A stretch of DNA of 64,000 bases from PGZG01 sp046292765 (lineage in GTDB: Bacteria > Pseudomonadota > Gammaproteobacteria > Pseudomonadales > Alcanivoracaceae), in assembly GCA_046292765.1 (NCBI GenBank), contig JBKBQA010000001.1, forward strand, positions 372,001 through 436,000, in the 5' to 3' direction. Made by a program: the position numbers and the translations under genes. Under the pieces are notes generated by a model. That model saw only the letters and a program-made list of their open reading frames with translations. It searched no databases and was not told the DNA's origin. This document shows positions 55,082 through 62,500 of the stretch, in pieces (within the stretch, counting starts at the first letter, position 1; every line of letters begins with the position of its first letter).

Positions 55082-55148
55082 CTGCCTATTCGGCAGCGAA
55101 TAAATAGTTCCGAAGTAATTTTTCTAAGCTGCCTGCGCGGCAGGAGTG
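55082..55148 (-). ncRNA. crRNA-like mini-array: degenerate repeat, 19-nt spacer, degenerate repeat
   Basis: Read on the minus strand. Upstream copy 55148-55121: 21/28 identity to the array repeat. Its stem CTGCC/GGCAG keeps a 5-nt loop (GCGCA), and the 8-nt 5' handle CTTAGAAA is exact. Spacer 55120-55102: AATTACTTCGGAACTATTT. Downstream copy 55101-55082: ATTCGCTGCCGAATAGGCAG, 18/20 to the first 20 bases of the repeat with the Cas6f stem intact; its last 8 bases are lost. Cas6f cleavage would give an 8+19+20-nt guide. The spacer matches 55229-55247. The transcript would run against the cas genes. A minus-strand TATAAT at 55226-55231 could serve it, but the -35 is weak. Confidence 0.85.
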
Positions 55149-55228
55149 TGATGGTACTGGGAATTTGCAGTATGCGGATAGTGATTAGTTGGAAACGCAT
55201 GACGAAGCTTTTGGGTACAATATATATT

Positions 55229-55249
55229 ATATAGTTCCGAATTAATTGG
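55229..55249 (-). promoter_or_regulatory. Target site of the crRNA-like guide, with CC PAM
   Basis: On the minus strand CC (55249-55248) is followed by AATTAATTCGGAACTATAT (55247-55229). It matches the 19-nt mini-array spacer at all positions except 6 and 18. CC is the type I-F PAM. One base separates the PAM from the plus-strand -35 box, so a bound Csy complex would be expected to block that promoter. Confidence 0.8.
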
Positions 55250-55250
55250 A

Positions 55251-55279
55251 TTGACATAAGTCGGGTTCCCCCATAATGT
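55251..55279 (+). promoter_or_regulatory. Strong promoter facing csy1
   Basis: Perfect TTGACA (55251-55256), then CATAAT (55272-55277, 15-bp spacer) or TAATGT (55274-55279, 17-bp spacer). Start predicted near 55285. I see no other good promoter before csy1, so it may drive both the small transcript region and csy1-csy2-csy3-cas6f. Confidence 0.7.
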
Positions 55280-55281
55280 AA

Positions 55282-55430
55282 GGACATGGCGGTGCTGTCC
55301 ACCGCCATGTCCAGGCAATGCTCTGTTTGGTGGAGCCCTAGTCTCAGGGTCAATCGAGAAGAAGGAGGGTACTAAAGTGGCTAACCATCACTTCGTCACA
55401 ATAGGTTAGGGGCAGGTTTTGCCTGCCCCT
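55282..55430 (+). ncRNA. Structured small transcript region before csy1, toxin-RNA or leader candidate
   Basis: Begins with a perfect 12-bp hairpin (GGACATGGCGGT 55282-55293 with 55301-55312) at the predicted RNA start. It ends with a 9-bp hairpin (55408-55416 with 55422-55430), which has no T-run. Between them lie a 29-codon ORF (55286-55375, nearly leaderless) and a 10-codon ORF from GTG 55377 to TAG 55409, which has AAGGAGG at 8-nt spacing and encodes MANHHFVTIG with an AUA codon. Neither resembles a known protein. It could be a toxic small RNA or a csy operon leader. Confidence 0.45.
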
Positions 55431-55509
55431 CCTAAAAACATTGCCAAGCAGATTGTTGCACGTTTCTGCTTGGTTCAAAAGTGAGAGCCGTAACGGAAAC
55501 GGAGTAGTT

Positions 55510-56814
55510 ATGCAAATTCCCATGGCTGGGGGGGGGCAGGAGATCCGCTCTCTAATCGAAGATTTTTTGCGAGAACGGCTGAAGGCTAAGCTTGACAAGC
55601 TGGCCGAAGATGACGCCACACAAGAAAAACAAGACCAACTAACAGCCCAGTTTGTCCCCGAGGTTTGGCTCGCTGATGCAGCTCGTCGGGTGAGTCAATT
55701 GCAGGTGGTGACCCACTCGCTGAAACCGCTGCATCCTGATGCCAAGGGTTCCAGTCTTTATGCTCCACCGGAAACGCTGGCAGCACATGAACTGGTGGGT
55801 AGTCATGAATTGCATAAGGGCTTCGACGCCGACGTAGTGGGCAATGCAGCGGCCTTGGATGTCTACAAGTTCCTCAAGTTGGAGTACGGAGGGCGATCGT
55901 TATTGGAGCGTGCACTGGATGATGACCCGGTCTTGTCTGCGGCGCTAAGCAATAATGCCGAGCAGGCTAAAGCGTGGATGCATGCTTTTGCCTCCATTAC
56001 CCAATCGGGTGAAGAGTACGCCACGCATACCCATGCCAAACAGTTGTACTGGCTGGCGGGCGACGACCCGACCAGTAACGATCACTTCCACCTGTTGGCC
56101 CCGCTCTACGCCACCTCGCTAACACATAAAGTTTACAAAACTATCGATGAGGATCGATTCGCGGAGCAGGCCAAGGAAGCACGGCAGGCACGGAGGGAGG
56201 AGCGTTATTTACCAAGGGGATATCAGGATTACCCTGGTCTTGCAGTGCAGAAGCTGGGTGGAACTAAACCGCAGAACATCTCTCAGCTCAACAGCGAGCG
56301 CCGAGGTAACAATTATTTGCTGGCCTCTTTGCCCCCTGCATGGGTGTCTCGCGATATCAAGCCACCCCTGTTTGTCGACTCCGTCTTCGGAATCTTTGGT
56401 CGGCGTCAGAAAGTGCGTGAAACAGTCAGAGGATTGCGAACGCTGCTGCGCTCAGACCCAGCGGCCAATCAGCAAACGCGCGACCGTCGCGATGCGTTTC
56501 TGGGGGCCTTGATTGATGAACTAGTGTTGTTTGCCAGTAGCTACTCTGTGCTGGAACCGGGCTGGAGTGCTTCGAGCGATTGTCGGCTCGCTGACGTGGA
56601 AGCCCTGTGGCTGGATCCGTGGCGTGATGATGATGACTTCACCCGGCGTCGGGAGGCTGGGGAATGGGCCGATGACGTTCGTCACCGTTTCGCTAACTGG
56701 CTGAATCAGCAATTGTCCAAAGACCTGCCCGTGGGGGATGCCGAACATTCCTTTTGGGCAAAACACCTTAAACAACACCTGGATGCCTTGCAGGAGGTGC
56801 TGCCCTATGTCTGA
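55510..56814 (+). CDS. csy1: Csy1 (Cas8f), large subunit of the type I-F effector
   Basis: 434 aa, the same length as Pseudomonas Csy1. N-terminal helix QEIRSLIEDFLRERLKAKL; charged surface regions for PAM reading and the crRNA 5' handle are typical of the family. Start at ATG 55510 with GGAG 5 nt before it; an in-frame TTG 23 codons earlier is unlikely. Another small inverted repeat (55444-55451/55466-55473) lies just upstream. It overlaps csy2 by 8 bp. Confidence 0.94.
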   Translation: MQIPMAGGGQEIRSLIEDFLRERLKAKLDKLAEDDATQEKQDQLTAQFVPEVWLADAARRVSQLQVVTHSLKPLHPDAKGSSLYAPPETLAAHELVGSHELHKGFDADVVGNAAALDVYKFLKLEYGGRSLLERALDDDPVLSAALSNNAEQAKAWMHAFASITQSGEEYATHTHAKQLYWLAGDDPTSNDHFHLLAPLYATSLTHKVYKTIDEDRFAEQAKEARQARREERYLPRGYQDYPGLAVQKLGGTKPQNISQLNSERRGNNYLLASLPPAWVSRDIKPPLFVDSVFGIFGRRQKVRETVRGLRTLLRSDPAANQQTRDRRDAFLGALIDELVLFASSYSVLEPGWSASSDCRLADVEALWLDPWRDDDDFTRRREAGEWADDVRHRFANWLNQQLSKDLPVGDAEHSFWAKHLKQHLDALQEVLPYV

Positions 56815-57790
56815 GATTCGTCATCTTTTAGTGCTGCCGCGGCTGCGTGTGCAGAATGCGAATGCTATTTCCAGCTCTATGACGTGGGGATTCCCGGCGA
56901 TGAGTGCCTTTATCGGTCTCATGCACGCTTTGGAGCGCAAGTTGCCGGAGCACTTGGCGTTGCAGCTTGAGCAGGTCGGTGTGGTTTGCCACGACTACCA
57001 GGCCCTGGTTACTAACGAAGGCTATACACGGGCTTTTCATCTCACCCGCAATCCGGTGGACAAGGGCGGCAACACAGCTGCCATCGTTGAAGAAGGGCGC
57101 ATTCATCTGGAACTGACACTGATATTCGCCGTGGACGGTGCCGTTTGTGAAGGTGATGAGCAAGAAAAAGCAGCCGCAGCAATGGAAATTGCGGATCTGG
57201 TTCAGGGTATGCGTATTGCTGGTGGCAGTGTAATGCCGCCACTGCCGGTCGCTCGTCGCCGTCCAGCCCCCTTCATGGTGTCGCTGGGTGAGAGTAGCGA
57301 AGATCAGGCAGCACAGTTCAAGTCGCTTCGCTATCGCTGCTTGCCGGGTTTTGCTCTGGTGGGGCGTGATGGTCTGTTGCAAGCGCGTTTTCATGAAATG
57401 CGTGACCAGGATCCGCAAGCGACTCGTCTGGATGCTTGGTTGGATCTGTCACGTATCAACCATGAGTGCCACCGGGAAACCCGCGTTGATGAAAAAGGCG
57501 AAAGCCAGGAAACCATCCACTGGCAGATTCGTCAGCGACCGGGCTGGCTCGTCCCCATCCCGGTGGGCTTCGGGGCCTTAACGCGGCTCCATGAGCCAGG
57601 CGAGGTTGCCCGAACCCGGGATAACACAACGCCGTTCCGATTTGTGGAAAGCCTTTATTCCGTCGGTCAGTGGGTCAGCCCACACCGCCTGCATGGGCCG
57701 GAGCAGCTGCTTTGGTACGTCGATAACGACTTGGATAATGGCTTATACCGGCTAAAAAACGACTTCGAAAAAACCACTACCACCGCTTAA
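56807..57790 (+). CDS. csy2: Csy2 (Cas5f)
   Basis: 327 aa, start MSEIRHLLVLPRLRVQNANA inside the csy1 end. The family motif VQNANAISS and SMTWGFPAMSAFIGLMHAL are clear. Csy2 pairs with Csy1 at the crRNA 5' end. It precedes csy3 by 17 bp. Confidence 0.95.
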   Translation: MSEIRHLLVLPRLRVQNANAISSSMTWGFPAMSAFIGLMHALERKLPEHLALQLEQVGVVCHDYQALVTNEGYTRAFHLTRNPVDKGGNTAAIVEEGRIHLELTLIFAVDGAVCEGDEQEKAAAAMEIADLVQGMRIAGGSVMPPLPVARRRPAPFMVSLGESSEDQAAQFKSLRYRCLPGFALVGRDGLLQARFHEMRDQDPQATRLDAWLDLSRINHECHRETRVDEKGESQETIHWQIRQRPGWLVPIPVGFGALTRLHEPGEVARTRDNTTPFRFVESLYSVGQWVSPHRLHGPEQLLWYVDNDLDNGLYRLKNDFEKTTTTA

Positions 57791-57807
57791 CGAGAGGGAA
57801 ATCTATC

Positions 57808-58845
57808 ATGGCCAAGAATGACACATTGAAAACCGCATCAGTCCTTGCCTTCGAGCGAAAACTGGACCCATCTGATGCCCTGTTCTTTTCCGGTAGCTGG
57901 GACCAGCGCGGAAATACAACGGATTGGACACCCATCGCCATCCGTGAAAAATCTGTGCGGGGCACCATTTCCAACCGCTTGAAAGGCAATCAGCAAGATC
58001 CGGCCAAACTGGATGCGCAAATCGATAAGCCCAATCTGCAAACCGTGGACGTGGCAACGTTGCCCAGCAATGCAGATACCCTGATGGTGCGCTTTACTCT
58101 GCGTGTGTTAGGTGGTGCTGGTCAGCCATCCGCCTGCAATAATGCGGATTATCAGGCCAAGCTGGATACCGTAGTGCAAGGCTACGTGCAAGAGCATGGT
58201 TTTAATGAACTGGCTCGCCGTTATGCGCACAACCTGGCTAACGGCCGTTTCCTGTGGCGCAACCGGGTGGGGGCAGAACAGGTGGAAGTGCAGGTTAGGT
58301 TGATGGAGCAGGGCAACGCCGTAAAGACTTGGGTTTTTGATGCCCTTGCCCAGACGCTGCGCGGTTTCGATACCAGCACCGATGCACAGGCCGGGCTAAA
58401 AGAACTCACCGATCATATTCGTCAGGGATTAAAAGGTGACCGACACTTGCTGCTTGAAGTGGTCGCATTTTCCCGGCTCGGCGATGGTCAGGATGTGTTT
58501 CCGTCCCAAGAGTTGATTTTAGATAAAGGTAATAGTGGCAAGAGTAAGACGCTTTACCAAGTGAGTAGTATCGCTGGAATGCACTCACAGAAACTGGGGA
58601 ATGCCATTCGCACTATTGATACCTGGTACCCGAAAGAAGAAGACGAAGATCTTGGCCCCATTGCGGTAGAGCCCTATGGCTCCGTAACGACCCAAGGAAA
58701 AGCCTATCGCCAGCCAAAACAAAAAATGGATTTCTATTCGCTGCTGGATAGTTGGGTGCTCAAAGACCAAACCCCGGAAATTGAGCAGCAGCATTTTGTG
58801 ATGGCCACACTGGTGCGTGGTGGTGTCTTTGGTGAAGCGGGGTGA
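57808..58845 (+). CDS. csy3: Csy3 (Cas7f), backbone subunit
   Basis: 345 aa. Features: SVLAFERKLDPSDALFFSG, NLQTVDVATLPSNADTLMV, GRFLWRNRVGAEQVEV and the C-terminal PKQKMDFYSLLDSWV. Several copies coat the crRNA spacer in steps of six nucleotides. Ends 2 bp before the cas6f ATG. Confidence 0.96.
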   Translation: MAKNDTLKTASVLAFERKLDPSDALFFSGSWDQRGNTTDWTPIAIREKSVRGTISNRLKGNQQDPAKLDAQIDKPNLQTVDVATLPSNADTLMVRFTLRVLGGAGQPSACNNADYQAKLDTVVQGYVQEHGFNELARRYAHNLANGRFLWRNRVGAEQVEVQVRLMEQGNAVKTWVFDALAQTLRGFDTSTDAQAGLKELTDHIRQGLKGDRHLLLEVVAFSRLGDGQDVFPSQELILDKGNSGKSKTLYQVSSIAGMHSQKLGNAIRTIDTWYPKEEDEDLGPIAVEPYGSVTTQGKAYRQPKQKMDFYSLLDSWVLKDQTPEIEQQHFVMATLVRGGVFGEAG

Positions 58846-58847
58846 GT

Positions 58848-59411
58848 ATGGATCATTATATTGATATTCGCTTACGGCCAGACCCTGAGTTTCCTGCCGC
58901 CATGCTAATGGGCGCGTTGTATGGGAAGTTGCATCGCGCTTTGGTGGACTTGCAGGCCGACGATATCGGAGTGAGCTTTCCTGGGCACAAACTGCGGCCG
59001 AGGATGCTGGGTGATCAGCTCCGCCTGCATGGCTCAGCGGGTGCACTGGCGAGCTTGATGGCACAGCCGTGGCTTGTCGGCATGCACGATCATATCGTTG
59101 TGTCCAGTGCATCCAGGGCGCCGACAGAAGCAAAGCATTGCTTGGTTCGGCGTCGTCAGTTCAAAACCAATGTGGAGCGCCTGCGTCGCCGCCGCATGCG
59201 GCGTCATGGCGAAACGCCTGAACTGGTAAGGCAACGAATCCCTGATAGCGTTGAAAAGAAGGTCGACTTGCCGTTTGTTACGCTCCGTAGCCGCAGCACA
59301 GGGCAAAGCTTTAGCCTCTTTATCGAGCATGGAGAGCCACAGAGAGGCCCTGTCGATGGTCCCTTCAATCAGTATGGGTTGAGTAGTCAGGCGACCGTGC
59401 CTTGGTTTTAA
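58848..59411 (+). CDS. cas6f: Cas6f (Csy4) crRNA endonuclease
   Basis: 187 aa from ATG 58848 (a GTG two codons earlier is in frame), exactly the length of P. aeruginosa Csy4. MDHYIDIRLRPDPEFPAA opens the protein, catalytic His29 lies in GKLHRAL, an Arg-rich helix (ERLRRRRMRRHGE) binds the hairpin, and LPFVTLRSRSTGQ and TVPWF close it. It cuts 3' of the repeat hairpin and stays bound. It should process the mini-array at 55082 too, because both stems are intact. Confidence 0.97.
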   Translation: MDHYIDIRLRPDPEFPAAMLMGALYGKLHRALVDLQADDIGVSFPGHKLRPRMLGDQLRLHGSAGALASLMAQPWLVGMHDHIVVSSASRAPTEAKHCLVRRRQFKTNVERLRRRRMRRHGETPELVRQRIPDSVEKKVDLPFVTLRSRSTGQSFSLFIEHGEPQRGPVDGPFNQYGLSSQATVPWF

Positions 59412-59445
59412 CCCCTTTTTGGGGCTTCACTTTTCTATTCTTTAA

Positions 59446-59458
59446 AATCAATGACTTA
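59446..59458 (+). promoter_or_regulatory. IHF site, distal, in CRISPR leader
   Basis: AATCAATGACTTA matches WATCAA-N4-TTR at every fixed base, 84 bp before the first repeat. IHF bends the leader for type I-F integration. Confidence 0.75.
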
Positions 59459-59488
59459 GGCCGCGCCCCTGAAATTAGGGTGCGGCCT
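59458..59488 (+). terminator. Hairpin terminator of the cas operon within the leader
   Basis: 11-bp stem AGGCCGCGCCC/GGGTGCGGCCT (one G-T pair) with a 9-nt loop, 46 bp after the cas6f stop. It would separate cas mRNA from pre-crRNA. Confidence 0.65.
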
Positions 59489-59512
59489 TGCTTTGCGACA
59501 ATGTTCTTTAAA

Positions 59513-59525
59513 AATCAGATATTTA
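59513..59525 (+). promoter_or_regulatory. IHF site, proximal, in CRISPR leader
   Basis: AATCAGATATTTA, one mismatch to WATCAA-N4-TTR, 17 bp before the first repeat and 67 bp from the distal site. Confidence 0.55.
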
Positions 59526-59541
59526 CAGGCATATTTATGTA

Positions 59542-62500
59542 GTTCGCTGCCGCATAGGCAGCTTAGAAAACCTCCACGACCGCGACGACCGTAACTGTGG
59601 CGTTCGCTGCCGCATAGGCAGCTTAGAAAAATGCCGGGCATGTATCCGGCGTGGCTGATGCGTTCGCTGCCGCATAGGCAGCTTAGAAAAGACCAGCGCC
59701 GCCTATCGCCGCCATCAATTCGTTCGCTGCCGCATAGGCAGCTTAGAAAATACCGTGTCCCCGTTTGCCGTGTTGTTGTTGGTTCGCTGCCGCATAGGCA
59801 GCTTAGAAAGGATAATCGACCGGCCAATATACTGACCCGTGGTTCGCTGCCGCATAGGCAGCTTAGAAAAACCCGCGCGTCGGGTCGGATGGTGCGTAGT
59901 TGTTCGCTGCCGCATAGGCAGCTTAGAAAGGTCAGATGACAATGACTGGAGCGATGATATAGTTCGCTGCCGCATAGGCAGCTTAGAAAGGTGTCCAGTC
60001 AGCTAACTCTACAGCGCAAGACGTTCGCTGCCGCATAGGCAGCTTAGAAAAGCAAACCCCATGCGGATAAGGCCCGCCCAATGTTCGCTGCCGCATAGGC
60101 AGCTTAGAAAAACGCACCCAACGCCAGCACCAGCCAACAATACGTTCGCTGCCGCATAGGCAGCTTAGAAATGATCTGAGGCAATCTGTGTAGCGGCCTT
60201 CGGGTTCGCTGCCGCATAGGCAGCTTAGAAATCAACGAACACGAACCGGCCCGCCGCGTCTGCGTTCGCTGCCGCATAGGCAGCTTAGAAAGGCCGCGCA
60301 TCCCTCGGCATGTTCGGCCCGCCGTTCGCTGCCGCATAGGCAGCTTAGAAAAGACCAAACACCTGAACATTTGGGTTGGTGCTGTTCGCTGCCGCATAGG
60401 CAGCTTAGAAAATGGTGCGGCTGGTGGTGGATATGCGGGTCGAGTTCGCTGCCGCATAGGCAGCTTAGAAATCTGCGTGGAATAGGCCCGGCGCCCGAGC
60501 ATCGTTCGCTGCCGCATAGGCAGCTTAGAAATGCCCGAGCAAACAGCATATTGATTTTGTGACGTTCGCTGCCGCATAGGCAGCTTAGAAATGGTTGATA
60601 CGCTTTATTGCGCCCGACAAATAGTTCGCTGCCGCATAGGCAGCTTAGAAAATCACGAACCCGGTTTCACAGGGATCAATGTGGTTCGCTGCCGCATAGG
60701 CAGCTTAGAAATTTGATCCTGCCCACGATCCTGTAGTGGCCGGGTTCGCTGCCGCATAGGCAGCTTAGAAAAAAGAAGCCGATGGCCTTGCGTGAGCTGC
60801 ATGGTTCGCTGCCGCATAGGCAGCTTAGAAAATAACTTGATAGTATCCACTCCCGGCAGTATCGGTTCGCTGCCGCATAGGCAGCTTAGAAAAAAGTCGC
60901 TAGGAGGCGCTGACGAGATGGACAAGTTCGCTGCCGCATAGGCAGCTTAGAAAATACCGGAGCAGCACAACCCTTTCGCCCCAGCGTTCGCTGCCGCATA
61001 GGCAGCTTAGAAATTTATAGTCAACGGGCGCCAGTGATACATCTCGTTCGCTGCCGCATAGGCAGCTTAGAAAAGTCCGCATGTATTCGCTGCCGACCCG
61101 GATAGGTTCGCTGCCGCATAGGCAGCTTAGAAAACCTCCACGACCGCGACGACCGTAACTGTGGCGTTCGCTGCCGCATAGGCAGCTTAGAAAAGCAAGT
61201 TATTGATGAGCTGCGGGAGCGGGTGGTTCGCTGCCGCATAGGCAGCTTAGAAAAGCGCCAGCGCGACAACATTCTGTCTAACCCTGTTCGCTGCCGCATA
61301 GGCAGCTTAGAAAATCCGATCGGCCGATTACATGCAGCCCGGTCGGTTCGCTGCCGCATAGGCAGCTTAGAAATGAGAAGGTTGCGCCAGGGATGGTAAA
61401 AGCCAGTTCGCTGCCGCATAGGCAGCTTAGAAAATCGTGATTCGGGTCAGCCCTGAGCTTGCCCCGTTCGCTGCCGCATAGGCAGCTTAGAAAACATACA
61501 GCGGCACACCGCCCAGCAGCGACGCGTTCGCTGCCGCATAGGCAGCTTAGAAACAACCGGCTCAGGCGCGACCTGAACCACCTGCGTTCGCTGCCGCATA
61601 GGCAGCTTAGAAATGACAACGGCGCACTGCTCGTGATGCTCGCTCGTTCGCTGCCGCATAGGCAGCTTAGAAATACAGGACAGGCTAAAGGACGAGGAGG
61701 CGTGGGTTCGCTGCCGCATAGGCAGCTTAGAAAATGCTGTCGTGCATAGGGGCCTTGTCGGTAACGTTCGCTGCCGCATAGGCAGCTTAGAAACGGATCC
61801 GTTGAACACGATAGGCACCCTGTAAGTTCGCTGCCGCATAGGCAGCTTAGAAATGTGACGATAGCCGACAGCATCGGCGGGAGGCGTTCGCTGCCGCATA
61901 GGCAGCTTAGAAACGGATCGAGCGTGTTGGCGAGCGGGTGCCTATGTTCGCTGCCGCATAGGCAGCTTAGAAAGCCGCCGAATGGAGAACAGACAATTGG
62001 CGACGGTTCGCTGCCGCATAGGCAGCTTAGAAACGACGAACGGTAGTTGCACGTGATCGGGAAGTGTTCGCTGCCGCATAGGCAGCTTAGAAAAGGCCCG
62101 ACAACAAACCCCGTTGACTTAAAATGTTCGCTGCCGCATAGGCAGCTTAGAAAAAACCCTGACGCGGCGCCGGTGGTGGCAACGGGTTCGCTGCCGCATA
62201 GGCAGCTTAGAAACCCGCACCATTGCGCCCAGCAGCAGCAGGCCCGTTCGCTGCCGCATAGGCAGCTTAGAAAAAAGGAGACCGGCGATAGCAACGGAAT
62301 CTGGCGTTCGCTGCCGCATAGGCAGCTTAGAAATGCACGCCATAGACGGATTCGCCATCCACCTCGTTCGCTGCCGCATAGGCAGCTTAGAAAACCTCGG
62401 CCGGCCCGCGCGCCTCAGATCCGACGTTCGCTGCCGCATAGGCAGCTTAGAAAATGCCCAGATAACAACCCTGATTCCTAAGCCAGTTCGCTGCCGCATA

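Larger units (their letters stand above)
59412..59541 (+). promoter_or_regulatory. CRISPR leader
   Basis: 130 bp of AT-rich DNA between cas6f and the first repeat, containing a terminator-like hairpin and two IHF-like sites. New spacers should be added at its right end. Confidence 0.85.

Noticed and set aside
55408..55430. Hairpin before csy1 as a full intrinsic terminator
   Set aside because: The stem is good but no T-run follows on the plus strand, so complete termination is doubtful. It is reported only as part of the small transcript region.
55441..55509. Longer Csy1 from a TTG start
   Set aside because: The ATG at 55510 has a well-spaced GGAG and gives the canonical 434-aa protein; the upstream segment holds an inverted repeat instead.
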